Positions 33,701 through 45,639 are shown, counted from the stretch's first letter. The stretch is 64,000 bases of DNA from Ditylenchus dipsaci (GCA_004194705.1 SADC01001275.1:1798001-1862000), one strand, 5' to 3'. A program made the numbers and translations. Notes: a model not told the origin generated them from the sequence alone.

Positions 33701-36700
33701 CAAATACAGACCTAAATCCCTTTAGAAATGGTTAAAATCTGTGACTTTGGGTGGTCCTAAAACTCAATTTTTCAATGACTAGAACTTGAAAATGATGCCT
33801 TTTTCGAACTCCTAATGCCTTTTTGGTCGATATAGGGTTTTTGAGAATACTTTTTAAAAAAATTGATTGGTTCCACCTGTGGTTTTTATTTAAGGTCGGT
33901 CCCCCTGTTAATTCTAGCTATGTTGATATTGTGATTATGGCTATCATGATCACCTTCAAAGCAACAAGGAACCAAAGCATTTGTAAGGAAAAACAACAGG
34001 GAGAACCAAGGTGATAAATAGAAACGTATTCTGCATTAGAGCACGATGATGTTCATGAAACGTACTGTGTTCATTAAAATCTTTAGCTTTTCCTTTTGTC
34101 ATATAATGATAAAACCGTTGAGTTCAATAGTATTTCTGATTATGCAAAACTTATTGAAATAAATTTAAAAAATATAAAACAAGCAAAAACTACTGAAATT
34201 TTTTAAAAAATCCGAACATTTAGCCACCAAAACTGCCACCGATGTTTCTGACACCCACCGCCACCGCCACCGATGTGTTTGTCACCCACCGACACCGCCA
34301 CCGGTGGCTACTTGAAAAACCCCACCACCACCAAGTTGCGAAAAAAATCTTACCTTTTCCTTGTCTTTTCGTTCCTTTTTAGGAGTCTTGGACCTGCTTC
34401 TCTTGCGCTCCTTCTTACTGCTCTTGCTTTCCCGCTCCTTGTCTTTGTCCTTATCCTTGACACTTCGACTGTGACGACTGTCACGTTCGGCCTCTTTGTC
34501 TCTGGCCTTCTCCCTATCCCTGCTGCTTCTCTTCTTAGAAGACTTGCGATCCTTGTCCCGGGAGCGGGACCGCTTTGATTTTCTATCCTTTGATTTAGAG
34601 CGCTTGTCTCGACCTCGAGAGGATCTCGACCTGGAGCGACGACCACTTCTTCTGGTCGATGGCGACTTGCTGTAGCGTGGGGAACTGCAAAATTTCATTA
34701 TATCACTAACTCAGCAAGATTTTAAAAAAGTCGAAAGCTTACTGTGATCTATCTCGACGCTCACGAGATCTTCTGCGCAGCGAAGGGATCGCCTCCTTCT
34801 TGATGGACTATTGCCAGAATTGAAAGGCGAAAATCCTCTGGCTTAAAAATGTGAACTTAACATTTATTAGAATATTATTCCAAAATTTATTTACAGATGC
34901 CATCCGAAGACTTGTCCTTGCCTTCATTGGTTTTGATAGCTTCCTCCACCTCAGCCAAGGCTTGGTCTGCCGTCTTGCGTTGAGGTTTGATTATGGCGAC
35001 TCGAGAGTGTTGTATCCTACAAACAAATTGTTAATGCTGATAAATTGTTTGCGAAAAATAGAAACATCTAACCTCAAGCAACGCCCTTTGTATTCGATTC
35101 CATTGTTCTGTAGTGCAAGTGCTACAGAGCTCTGATTGGTAAACTCAACATAAGCATAGGCACAAGGCAAGCTGTCACTTCCAGTAGTCATTCTCAAATA
35201 CATCACCTAGAATAGAAAGGAATAAATATGTAATTCACATAAATAAGAATTCAAGTGGATATGCCAGCCGCTCTTTAAAGAGCCTGATGGTGAAACCGGC
35301 TGGTTTGGGTGCCATATTTTTAGGAGAATTAAAATCTGCAAACCGTTGTTCAAAAATGGTGATATGGCTCGAGATTTTGGCTAAACTATACAATTACGCA
35401 CTGCCTCAAATAGACCCGAAATGATGTTTTTCCGATGTTTTGGCATAAAACGAGTAGAAAAGAAATTTTTGGGGCGCGGACGACCGTTTTTGGAGAAAAA
35501 AGATTTGACCAAAATTCGACTTTTTGCCTTGGGGGACCAAGGTAAACCAATCTGACAGGGTACTTGGAATACCATAAAAAGATAGGATTTGAACATAGTT
35601 TTGTTAACTGTGGCCTACCGCATAAAGAAACTACGGTATGCATGGTTTTTCGTGCATCCGGAGTCACTTTCGAGTGACTCCGGATGTAATCTAAGGTACG
35701 TGGGTGTGTGCATCTCAACCCCAAGCAACCAAGCCCCCTGCGCCCCTAGGATGTGCCGGGAATTCAAAAATTCTCCGTATCATTGAATTTATCTGGGGTT
35801 TTTTTCAAATTGGTTTCTAACAAAACAAGGCTTAGAATTCAATTTTAGGTATGGTTTTGTTAGAAACCAAGTTAAAAAATCCGTAAACAAGTTCAATGAT
35901 TAGGAAAAAATTTTAATTTCCGGGCACCACCTCTTATTAGCGTGGGCATGCCCCTTTAAAACTAGTTTTCTGTAATTTTGAACGACACCCTATACCTCAG
36001 AACTTTGACCCTAAAATTTTTTGCCTATCTTGTGGAGCAACTCATTCCGAGTAACTTTGAGAAGAACTGATATATTAAAAAGTCGGTCTCAAACGGAATA
36101 TTTCGCGTTTTTAAATAAGCAGGTGGTGGAGACCCCACAAAAATGAGAAATTTTATATTTTCAAACGCCCAACGTGTTTTTTTCATACTTTTTTCAGAGT
36201 GTAATATGTCATTCGACGCAGATCAGAAAATTGGGGGAGATTGAGCTTTTTATGAAAATGACAAAAAATAAAAGTTTTATACTTGATAATGACTTTTTTG
36301 TTTACAAACACCTTTTAGTCACAAAATTTACTGCTTTTCAGAATATCTTTTTCAACAGAAAGAAATAACTTTGTCTCCCGCGTCAAACAACATATTATTT
36401 TAGGTATTCACAATTCATATTAGAGGAGAACTAGGCAGAAGAAGCAGTAAAACATAAATTTTTTGTTAGGAGTACGTTTATTAAATCGTGCGTAACTTCT
36501 CAGAGTCACCTTTTTCTCAAAAAAAATAAGCCATCTGGTGCAGAATTAATTAGGCTTTCAAAATATGCAATCTAAAAGTTTGAGGCAAAATTGAAAAATT
36601 TGCGTAGATGACTTTTTATGTCGAAAAAAAATTCCTAAATTTTTTTCACATCATTCAGATGCATTTTTATAAAAAAAATTCAACTCAACGTTTCAATCTT

Positions 36701-38171
36701 TTATGACAGAAATAAAGCCCTGAGATTTCTGCGTCGAATGACATACTACACTCTGAAAAAGTATGAAAAAATCACGTTAGGCGTTTGAAAATATAAAAAT
36801 TTCTCATTTTTTGGGGGTCTCCACCACCTGCTTTTTTAAAAAAGTATAATCTTCCGTTTGAGACCGACTTTTTATCATGACAGTTTCTTTGAAAGTTGCT
36901 CACAATGAGTTGCTCTACAAGATAGGTAAAAAAATTTTGGGGTCAAAATTCTGAGATAACAAATTTCCTTATGGGTACTTCAAACAGAAAACGAGTTTCA
37001 AGTGTGTATCCCAGACTGCAAAAATATAAAACTAAGAAAAGACGCTAATTCAAAAAATTCCCAAAAAGTACATCGTAACAGGTAGAATTGCATGGGATAG
37101 TTCTTTAAAATAAGAGTTTTAAGAAAAATTTGTAAAGAGAAACAGTGTTAAGAAAAAGCCCGAAAAACCCAGAAAATTATTTAAAAATGTACATTTTCCT
37201 AGTTATGAAAACTCAGAATTTTAACATTTTGACACCATATTCATGTTCAGTGTAGTCAACAAAAAAAGTGGGTGGTTACATCCGGTGTTGCCTAGATGAA
37301 GGTCTAAATTGAGGGAATGACGTCTTGGGGAATCGACTTGACTACAATCGAAAAAGTGCACAAATGCTATCAATCCTACAGTGCTATCAATGCTACCAAT
37401 CCTACTCATTGCGTACCATTTTTTCTTTTACTAAAATGTGTTCTCACCTCTCAATGTTTGTGTTGAAAAACTCCATGAGCTCGTCTCCATCACAGTTTTT
37501 GTCCAAATTACCAACATAGACGGTTCGCCGAATTTCTTCCACTTTAGATGGTTCAGTTTCGGCTGGAAGTGCAGGGTAGGGAGGAAGACCGAGCGCCGAG
37601 AGGTTAGGATCAATAGTGAGCAGCTGCAATAAAATGAGTTGTTACACACAGTTCCCTAAGAAATACATAATTTTTCATTATCTTACGCACCATTTTTGTC
37701 CATCCCCAATATCTTGCTCTTGGTTGATCACATTTGGAGGTAGTTGTCTTTGACCAGGTAGAAGAGGGCCACCACTCTGTAGAGCTGTTTCCTCATCCGG
37801 AATGAAATCTAAAGGAAATATTTATTATATGTATTGAGAAATACAACAATGGCTTACTGGATGGAGCTGGAACACAAACTAGAGCTCGGTCAATAACACC
37901 GTATTGGTCAAATGCTGCCCCACCTCAACCGCCTTCTCTTTGTCAAATTTGACATACGCAAATTTAACCTGAGTCTGTGAAGTGGATTCTGACGGATAAA
38001 CCTAAAATTTGAATTCATGGTAATAGAAGACCACATTAGACCAACATGGTAAAAGACAACTTTGAGCTCCTCGATCCGACCAATGTACGAAAACAAAGCA
38101 TGTACTTGGTCTTTGTTTGCAATGGTGAGATGTTGGAAACCTGAAGTACGCGATATTGCCCGGAACTCATC
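30719..38171 (-). CDS. SREK1: SREK1-type SR-related splicing factor, copy A
   Basis: Nuclear RNA-binding splicing regulator. Exons, 5' to 3' on minus: 38171-38061 (RRM1 remnant, ALFSYIGRIEELK), 38001-37858 (VKFDKEKAVEVGQHLTNT), 37808-37691 (IPDEETALQ), 37623-37448 (LTIDPNLSALGLPPYPALPA, then RRM2 start RRTVYVGNL), 35206-35073 (YAYVEFTNQSSVALALQNNG), 35016-34895 (HSRVAIIKPQ..ADQALAEVEEAIK), 34841-34743 and 34684-34354 (RS domain), 31017-30853 (EFEEETLRERLLEELNKKAT), 30798 to about 30719. The layout RRM - linker - RRM - RS matches SREK1. Small frame breaks near 38110, 37896 and 37452 are all 1-2 base. The 5' start exon was not found. Introns of 2.2 and 3.3 kb hold transposons. The two last exons have no counterpart in copy B. 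Confidence 0.85.
31759..32999. mobile_element. TA-flanked element of the CCGTATTTCCTCTAATAG family
   Basis: Ends CCGTATTTCCTCTAATAGAAG and CTTCTTTTAGAGGAAATACGG with TA on both sides. The largest family member seen (1.24 kb); the size is partly due to the 32455-32907 insertion. No ORF recognised. In SREK1-A intron. Confidence 0.75.
32455..32907. mobile_element. 8-bp-TSD palindromic element, word TTTACGCCCTCAAAA
   Basis: Duplication ACAAAAAT at 32447-32454 and 32908-32915. Ends GGCTA..TAGCCA. TTTACGCCCTCAAA words at each end, with arms matching almost to the centre near 32660. Confidence 0.8.
33230..33660. repeat. Copies of the dispersed CTAAGGTA(C/A)GTG repeat (also 35370-35760)
   Basis: 33240-33350 holds GAGATGCGCACACCCACATACCTTAGAC and CGAAAGTGACTC. 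35590-35750 holds the same sequence in the other orientation (GCCTACCGCATAAAGAAACT, CTAAGGTACGTGGGTGTG). Both are fragments of the element that is full-length at 9970-11555. Confidence 0.6.
34205..34330. repeat. CCACCGCCACCG foldback cluster (also 31300-31375)
   Basis: Begins TAGCCACC and ends GGTGGCTA, filled with CCACCG(C/A)CACCG words. A second cluster of the same word with the same outer bases is at 31300-31375, in the same SREK1-A intron. No duplication identified. Confidence 0.5.
35745..36985. repeat. MITE (35745-35965) and long palindrome (35975-36985)
   Basis: 35745-35965 is a TTTAAAGGGGCATG-family member with inverted TTGGTTTCTAACAAAAC arms. 35975-36985 is an independent palindrome of about 1 kb: left-arm motifs GAACGACACCCTAT.., GTCGGTCTCAAACGGAA, GGTGGTGGAGACCCC and GTCATTCGACGCAGA reappear in inverse after a centre near 36470. 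Both lie in SREK1-A intron 4. No ORF recognised. Confidence 0.65.
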
Positions 38172-38592
38172 CTAGATATGAAGCAACTATATTGCTTTCT
38201 TACAAATTTCTCAAGGCGAAATAAGTCCAGACGCAAGATGTATTGGTTTGCTCAACAATGGTAGCAGGTCAGTCCTTCAAACAATTTCCCTATTACCTGA
38301 AAATTCAGAATATATTAGAAAGCGTGAAAATTTGTTGCAACTCCGAATTTTAACCGATATTTACAGAGATTATGAAAAAGTTTGGCAATGTTTCCCAAGA
38401 AATATCCACCACAGAGCATAAACAATTTTTCTACTCGAGCGTCAAATAAATGGAGGATTTTCGAATTTTGTTTTGTTTGAGCGGCAAATATTTGATTGCA
38501 GGGCTTTTGCAATAATTTCTAAGTCTCTAACAACAGGTAGAACAGAGGATACTTCTTGAAACTTTTTTTTGGTGAAATGTGGGATAAAATTG

Positions 38593-38823
38593 CCGTATTT
38601 CCTGTAATAGCCGCCCCTCTCTAATAAGTCCCCTTCTAATTTCAAGTGGTCTAAAATTTATGTTTTCATTAAAAAGTAAAAAGTGCCTGTTAAAGTTTTC
38701 AAAAATCTAACAGGCACTTTTTACAGAGCAAAAATTTCAGACCACTTGAAGCTTCAAGAAGTTGCTTCTATAGAAGATAGATCTGATAGACGCCCCGGAG
38801 CGGCTATTAATGAGAATGCGGTA
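38593..38823. mobile_element. Degenerate CTCTAATA-family MITE
   Basis: Ends CCGTATTTCCTGTAATAGCC and GGCTATTAATGAGAATGCGG. An inner inverted repeat with AAAAAGTGCCTGTTA is at 38675-38725. Flanking TA not preserved on the left. Confidence 0.55.
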
Positions 38824-38895
38824 TTTAAAAGCAGAATGTCGAAATCGGTACATAACGTTGCAATAAAAAAGCCCAAAAGAAAATTGCCTTATATA

Positions 38896-39478
38896 CAGGG
38901 TACGCCAATTTTTTCGCACGTATTGTTTTGGCCATAACTTTTTTGTTTTTTCATGATTTTGACGTAATTTTTTTTTAAAGAAAGCTGAGACTCTAGGCAA
39001 CCGAACCGTACCAAACATTGACAAAGTTCGGCTTTGGACCCACTAAACATGCTGTTGGTTACAAGAACTGTGCTGGTAACCAAACCTTATTGCCAGTCTT
39101 CTTCTTTCGATCAGCACTTCCTTGGCTTTTGAACTTTGTGTACCAACCCAACAGCCTGTTCTTGTCCGGCACCTTAGTATTCCTTCCAAGCTCCGTTCGA
39201 TATCGAACACCGAATGCTGTGACACTTTTGCCTTCTTCGATGAACCATTCGACGAATTTTGCCTTGTCTTGAACTGTGTAGGTCATGGCTAAAAAAAAAA
39301 AACTAGACCTTTTCCTTAGTCACAATTTTTAGTGTGTACGACAAACAAACATAAACAAATTTGGTAAGGTTCGGTTGCCTAGAGTCTCAGCTTTCTTTAA
39401 AAAAAAATTACGTCAAAATCATGAAAAACAAAAAGTTATGGCCAAAACAAATACGTGCGAAAAAATTGGCGCACCCTG
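38896..39478. mobile_element. Tc1/mariner-like MITE, TIR CAGGGTACGCCAATTTTTTC
   Basis: TA at 38894-95 and 39479-80. Inverted arms of about 125 bp (CAAAATCATGAAAAA, GAGACTCTAGGCAACCGAAC). Carries a fragment of a transposase HTH domain on minus. Confidence 0.85.
39059..39286 (-). pseudogene. Transposase N-terminal helix-turn-helix fragment
   Basis: 75 codons beginning MTYTVQDKAKFVEWFIEEG and containing LLGWYTKFKSQGS, the pattern of the N-terminal HTH (DUF4817-like) of Tc1/mariner-type transposases. No DDE/D catalytic domain follows before the right TIR, so it is an internal deletion product that may still encode a DNA-binding peptide. Confidence 0.7.
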
Positions 39479-41671
39479 TAAAACTAGCCAAAATAAAATA
39501 ATATACAATCTCATACCGGGGTACAATAATGTTTAAAAAAGCGTGTGGCATAGGTATCTAATCTTGATAAGTTTTAGTGATAAATGGGGACCCTACTATT
39601 GTAGGATGTGTATAACAGTACAATGCAGCAGTTAAGAGCTATAAGCAACAATGCGAAGTATTCACTATACCACGAAATATAGAACTTAACAGTTGAGGAA
39701 GGGTCTTATTATGGGGCTTTATTGAACGACATCCAACTTGCACCGTACCCAACTAGCCTACCCCTCCCAGATTTTGGAGACCAGATGTGTAAAATCGCAT
39801 TTCGATTTTTTAGGGTCCGCGACAATTCGCCTCCGGGCCGATTCGCCTTAAGGGACAATTCGCCTCGCGGGTCAATTCGTCTCCAGAACAATTCGCCTCC
39901 GGGACACTTCGTTTCGCGGGTCAATTCACCTCCAGGACAATTCACCTCCGGTACAAAAAAGTATTAGAAGTAATCTTTGAAAGGTCGCAGTCAACATTCG
40001 CGTCCCGGGTTTTCGTCCACTTGGAGCAAATTTTTTTTACTTTTTATGTTTCAAAACCTATTTTCTGGACTAATTCGGGCATGCTGAAGATGGTTGATAG
40101 TGGAGACACGTCGTTTTGAAGAGTATTTTTTTGGGCCCCATCCTCGATGGGTACCGAAGCAAATAAAGTTGGTTATAGCCCGATAAATTTTGAAGTCAAA
40201 TAACTGTTTTCTCTATTATCTGAGCAGGGTAAGAATGCCTTTATATATGAACAGGGAACAACTGTCCATTTATACAGGTTTTTACACAGGTTTCCAGTGA
40301 ATACGTGGTATAAAATTCAATTTAAATGAGATGCAACACCAACGCACCACATGGATATCCACTTGGTTCATATGAGTGTCCACTTGGTCAAATGTTTGTC
40401 AGCTTATCTAAACCACCTAAATTTGAAATATTTTATGTATCTAGCAGTTTTAATGAACATATCTAAAATTTGAGTAGTTCAGAATTTTTTTGATTAGCTG
40501 GAGACATCCATGATCCAATTAGACTATCTAAATGAACCATGTGGACAACAACATGAGAAAATTAAGGCGATCAGGTGATGGATTAAAGGACCATGAAACT
40601 TGATAAGCACAGCAATTAGCGAAATTTGATTTCGCGCGGGACCCCTCTAATTTTGCGTAATTAATTTGGCATTTTGAATCAAAATTTTTTGTGTGTTTTT
40701 CATTTCTAAGCGTTTCATATGTGGATTTTCTTTCTCTCTGTATCTTTCATCCGTTCCATTCTTACGATTTCTTGAAATATTTTTCAGGTTTCGGTTTTGC
40801 CAAGTGCTGATGGTCTCACAAGCAAGGATTGGTCGTACCGACGTATCCGAACTGCCAGAATCGCTGGTGTTCGGATCAGATAAGTCTTTTTATATTGTTT
40901 CCGCCGTCGTTTGCTTTGTGGTTTCTTTTAGGTGTTCGTTTTGCTCTTACTTGACTCTCAAATTCTATCCTTTCTATCCTTGCTATACGAAGCTGTAGAA
41001 TCCTAAAGAAAAATCAGCCGATAGACAGCCTTACCGAAATTCAACTATTCCTCATGTTATGTTCCGCTAGACGATTTTCAATAAAATTCCTTATTGTCTT
41101 TTGTCGCTCATTTGTCTTTGTAGCGGTTTTTTCATGGCTTATGTACATAGTTTTTTCGAACGTATGAATGTGCAGGACTTTATAATGTAGCATAAATTCA
41201 CATTTCGAAATAATGGCTTGCATCTTATGTGATAAAAACGTTGGAAGTAAAAACAGAGCGAAGTTGTCGTTGACTGATCCTTGTCTGGTGGCTTTCAATC
41301 CGACAGCACAAATCAATCTTTCCAAAAAACTTCAGCGAGTCTACATCTGCTATTATCGCTTCGCAGAAAAGGACGTTGTTAGAAATGAACTAAACATTGC
41401 CGTAGGAATTAGACCAAATGCTTTGATACGTCGCCTGGATTGGACAATGGAACCGATTGTTACGTACGACGACGCCGAGTACTCTTGTATCAAAACCTTT
41501 CGACAATTCGATCATTGAGGATGACCCACCTGAAGCTAAAAAAAATATATCAAAAAATTCTTTCGCATGGCGAGATTGAGGTTGAGTGATTTTACTCCAA
41601 GTTATCGTCTAAGCTTCATTTAATTCATCCAACAGCAAGGATAATTGGATCAGAAGAAGATGAGTTGGAGA

Positions 41672-43426
41672 GGGTATGAGAAAAAAGGGAGTCGCCAAAA
41701 GGGAGTCGGCAAAAAGGGAGTGGGCCAAAAGGGAGTGGGCAAAAGGGAGTGAGCAAAAAGGGAGTGAGCGAAATATATGGGCCATTTTGCAATACGTGTC
41801 AATTCTTTCCGGCGGCCGATTCATCCCGGCTAGTATAAAAGGGACAATTGTTCCCGGCATATGTAAAATGACCGATTCTTTCCGGCGACCGATTTTTTCC
41901 GGCTCATATTAAAAGGACATTACTTTCCGGCTTAATTTTAGAAAATTTTTGCTGGGTGACCAACTGATTTTTGTTACTATTATGGTTTTTCAAATGTGTT
42001 TGCCTTGGAAATTTACTAAGTTTAGAAATCCAATGGTTTTCTACCAGTATTTCAGTGGCAAGATGGTGGATCCAATAATTGACCCCGAATTCAGTGGTTA
42101 AAATGTGGGAATCTTTTGCAAAATTTATATTTCTCTGTCTTCACACATAGGTAAGTTTTGAGTGCAACAAGTCAACAAGTAATAGAGTGGGACACGGTCA
42201 TTTCGTCAGTACCGATGTGGTGGTGGTACCGGCAGCTATTGTTGGCAAGATGGAATTACCCACATGATGGTTCTTGGATGTAAGAATTCTTGGTAGGGGT
42301 ACTTAGGTAGTGATACAGTCAAACCTCGATATAGTGGCCCCTATCTCAAGTTCGTTCCACCTAGGGTCCGACACTTTTTTTAACCCTGTTTTTGAAATAA
42401 TTTATCGATTCTGTTATGACAGTCTGGTTGCAAATATTGTAAGGATTCCGATTTGGCCGATCGTTTTTTAATAACTAAATAGTTTTTGCATTTAAAAAGC
42501 AAAACCTCGATATAGTGGCCCCCCTTAAAAAATTAGAGGGCCACTATATCGAGGTTTTGCTTTTTAAATGCAAAAACTATTTAGTTATTAAAAAACGACC
42601 GGCAAAATCGGAATCCTTACGACATTTGCGACCAGACTGTCAAAACAGAATCGATAAAATTTTCAAAAATTGGGTTAAAAAAAGTGTCGCACCCTAGTGG
42701 GAACGAACTTGAGGTGGGGGCCACTATATCGAGGTTCGACTGTAGCTCTCTTGGCTACTCTCTTCCTCTCCTCCCTATTCTCTTGGCCACGTGGTCATTT
42801 TTCCGTTGAGACAACCACAATGTTGTAGATGGTTCCCATGTGGTTCTACCCCGGTATGGCTGCCCAAGTGATGTTACTCCTACCCCGGTGATGGTAGCCA
42901 GGTAGTGGCCCTCAAGAGTTAGTACCCAGTAATGATGCTTATGTTGTATGACTTAGTTGGGGTTACCCTGATGGTACTCAAGTAGGGGTTGATGTACCTA
43001 TCCAGGTGGAGGTATCTAGCAGTGGTTCTCATGTTCTGCTTGTGTACTAATCCGAAACTGGGGTTCCTGTACGTCAAATAGCTGTTTCAGCATTATAAGA
43101 TCGTGTTCAGGACACAATTCTGCATAGGGTACAATAATTTTTAATTCTTTTTAGCTTAATCCAAAATTTCGGATTCTGGAGGTGGATAATTATTCAGAGG
43201 AGGTACCAGGTCTCCGGAAACGATCGGCCGCCGAGAAATATCGGTTATTTTATATATGCCGGGAACAATTGTCCCTTTATACTAGCCGGGAAGAATTGAC
43301 ACGTACCGCAAAATGTCCCATATATTTTGCTCACTCCCTTTTTGCCCACTCTCTTTTTGCTCACTCCCTTTTTGCCCACTCCCTTTTTGCCGACTCCCTT
43401 TTGGCGACCCCCTTTTTCCCATAACC
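41672..43426. mobile_element. 8-bp-TSD element, words AAAAAGGGAGTGGGC and TCTTTCCGGCGGCCGATT
   Basis: Perfect duplication GTTGGAGA at 41664-41671 and 43427-43434. Termini GGGTATGAGAAAAAAGG / CCTTTTTCCCATAACC. Two consecutive word arrays per arm: AAAAAGGGAGT(G/C)GGC outside (41675-41765; 43325-43415) and CCGGCGGCCGATT/GGGACAATTGTTCCCGGC inside (41805-41935; 43190-43320). Interrupts the gene at 41213-43678. Interior includes a pogo MITE and degenerate GGTACC(C)AGG(T) sequence. Confidence 0.9.
42316..42742. mobile_element. pogo/Tigger-type palindromic MITE
   Basis: Ends CAGTCAAACCTCGATATAG and CTATATCGAGGTTCGACTG, TA at 42314-15 and 42743-44. It closes on itself at about 42525 through CCTCGATATAGTGGCCCCC. 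Intact version of the arms split at 19760-25029. Confidence 0.85.
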
Positions 43427-44336
43427 GTTGGAGATCGACGGCAAAAAGAGGCTCAATTCTACATTATCGAGAAAACACAACTTGAGAGACTTCTCCATCG
43501 ATGCTTTGATTGTGGTTCAGAGTTGAGAACAGTGAATTTTTTCAAATTTTCTGTCATTTTGCAATGCGCGCATGGGGAGATTGGGAATGAAGCTTTTTTG
43601 AAACCTGATTCAAGCGCAAATGGCATCTTTTCAAAAACTCTTACAACTGACCGATTCCTCAGCGACGTTGTCTAAATGAATGAATTAAGCAAGATCAATT
43701 ATATTATGAGACCGACATATTTTAAAAATAATGTAGAACAGAAGTAGGTTAAAGGGCCCACTCAAATTGCCTTATGGCAACTTAATTATCTGAGACAAGC
43801 TAAAACAAGTGGTAAGAGAAAAGGTGAAGAGATTGAGAAGAAAGTTTTCCAGCGCAGTGAGTGGCGACGTCCATAAAAGAAGAATTATTTTTTCGCTTGA
43901 TTGGCAATCCAGAATTTGAGAGTCAAGTAAGAGCAAAACGAACACCTAAAAGAAACCACAAAGCAAACGACGGCGGAAACAATATAAAAAGACTTATCTA
44001 ATCCGAACACCAGCGATTCCGGCAGTTCGGATACGTCGGTACGACCAATCCTTGCTTGTGAGACCATCAGCACTTGGCAAAACCGAAACCTGAAAAATAT
44101 TTCAAGAAATCGTAAGAATGGAACGGATGAAAGATACAGAGAGAAAGAAAATCCACATATGAAACGCTTAGAAATGAAAAACACACAAAAAATTTTGATT
44201 TAAAAATGCCAAATTAATTACGCAAAATTAGAGTGGTCCCGCGCGAAATCAAATTTCGCTAATTGCTGTGCTTATCAAGTTTCATGGTCCTTTAACAAAA
44301 AAAGTTAAAAAATGATTGCAATACAACTACAACATT

Positions 44337-44667
44337 ACCTTAAAGGACCATGCTTGTTGATGACAATGGGAATTTTGGTCAATTCAAATGCGCGCGGGAC
44401 ACTTTTTTTACTCCAAAAATATTTTTTGAATTATGTATTTAGAAACGGAATTTTGTATAAGTGGCCTAGGTGAGTCTCAGTGGTATAGTGGCGTGGTGTG
44501 ATGATTGTCGAATCTTAGGCTCAATTCCTCTGTCTGCCATGTTATTTTGATCATTTATGTTAATACATAATAAATGATTAAAAAAAATAATTTCGGAGTA
44601 AAAAGTGTCCCGCGGGCATTTGAACTTGCCAAATTTCCATTGTGATCAACAAGTATGGTCCTTTAAA
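44337..44667. mobile_element. TTAAAGGACCATG MITE with tRNA-like centre
   Basis: Inverted ends TTAAAGGACCATGCTTGTTG / CAACAAGTATGGTCCTTTAA, and inverted GTGTCCCGCG segments. The centre 44462-44545 reads like a degenerate tRNA: GTCTCAGTGGTATAGTGGC (A-box-like) and GGCTCAATTCC (B-box-like), spaced about 45 bp. It shares AGTGGCCTAGGTGA with the element near 52218. Not a functional tRNA by eye. Confidence 0.6.
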
Positions 44668-44870
44668 TGCAAAAATACAAACTAAGAATAAGCTTATTGT
44701 TCATGGAGTGAATGGACAGACTGAACAGGAAATAAAAAATGTAATTGGAGGCGAATTGTCCCGGAGGCAAATTGTCCTATAGGCGAATTGTCTCAGAAGG
44801 CGAATCGGCCCGGAGGCGAATTGTCCTGGAGGTAAATTGTCCTGGAGGCGAATTGTCGAATTATTTTTTA

Positions 44871-45639
44871 CAAACCGATTTTGCCAGGCGAGAGAAAAGG
44901 TTTGTTATGAATTCAACTGAACTTTGATTTTTCAGGCCATACAAGTGGATATCCACTTGACCAGGTGGTACCTACCCGAAGTTTCGACATCTGAGTGGGT
45001 AAAATCGTAGTTTGCGTCTTATAAAACGAACCGGTGTCTTATGCAAAAATTAGATGGAAAACGCAAAAAACCATCTTTTTACTCGGGAAAATGCCAGTTG
45101 TTTGCTTTTGATGGTCTCTAGTTTTTAAAATCTTAACTTTACGAAAATCGGCTTGACTGTTCTGGTTACTGAATGCACAGGCTAAATTTTGGTAAATAGA
45201 TTATTGTGAAAAGACCGTGATTTTGCACTTTTCGTCCGTCGTTTATGTTGTCCAAAATTTTTTTGCATTTTCAGGTGGTTTAATGGTGCACAGCCCCTTA
45301 AAATAAAAACCATAATCACTTTGAAAACAGCAAAACGCCAAGAATTTTTAAAAAATACTTTTTTAGTGTGTTTTTTTTAATTTCATGACCCCCTAAAATT
45401 TGAATCCTGGTGCAGTACAAGAATATTTTTTTTGCAAAATTCAAATTTTTAATCGAAAATGTTATGTTGTTTCTTTTCACAGTTTTTAAAAATGTGCGAT
45501 TCAATGATTTAATGGCAAAGATCCGCTTCTCAACAACCTCTACTATCTTAAAAGACTCAAAACTCTATCTTTATTTGTCTGTAAACAACAAATACTATAA
45601 ATTAGTGGAGAACAACGATAAAATTAACGAGAATGAATA
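44871..45639. other. Intergenic stretch, nothing firm
   Basis: AT-rich; contains CAAGTGGATATCCACTTGACC near 44940, related in inverse to 40360-40400. No exon supported. Confidence 0.4.

Larger units (their letters stand above)
41213..43678 (+). pseudogene. Transposon-borne gene with Cys motifs, split by an insertion
   Basis: 5' part 41213-41663: MACILCDKNVGSKNRAKLSL.., a Cys-x2-Cys start, CYYRF, then an acidic/Lys segment (EDDPPEAKKNISK, SEEDELE). 3' part 43435-43678: EKTQLERLLHRCFDCGSELR, later ILQCAHG, giving a C-x2-C-G ... C-x2-G zinc-ribbon-like pattern found in uncharacterised transposon-linked proteins, stop at about 43674. The two parts are separated exactly by the 41672-43426 element and its 8-bp duplication. 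Other frame breaks exist in the 5' part. Function unknown; candidate accessory or transposase protein of 40575-44295. Confidence 0.5.
40575..44295. mobile_element. Element with about 410-bp near-identical TTAAAGGACCATG arms
   Basis: 40575-40985 and 43885-44295 are inverted copies nearly base for base: each can be translated into the same 85-residue stretch (MFFISKRFICGFSFSLYL..) with one difference, which reflects arm identity rather than a protein. Termini TTAAAGGACCATG belong to the TTTAAAGG MITE group. The interior holds the split gene 41213-43678. High arm identity suggests a recent insertion. Confidence 0.65.
39813..44862. mobile_element. 5-kb candidate element, word GACAATTCGCCTCCGG
   Basis: Arrays of GACAATTCGCCTCC (39825-39955) and the inverse GGCGAATTGTCC (44745-44855). 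A candidate 8-bp duplication ATTTTTTA (39805-39812, 44863-44870) is low-complexity and so weak. Encloses the 40575-44295 arms and a decayed gene. 40005-40145 is half of a palindrome that is complete at about 58110-58440. Confidence 0.5.

Noticed and set aside
34273..34646. ORFs opposite and shifted to the SREK1-A RS domain
   Set aside because: Shadows of the Arg/Ser/Lys repeat in the true minus-strand frame.
40693..44184. Twin ORFs MFFISKRFICG.. on opposite strands
   Set aside because: They are the two inverted arms of 40575-44295; identity reflects the repeat, not a conserved protein.
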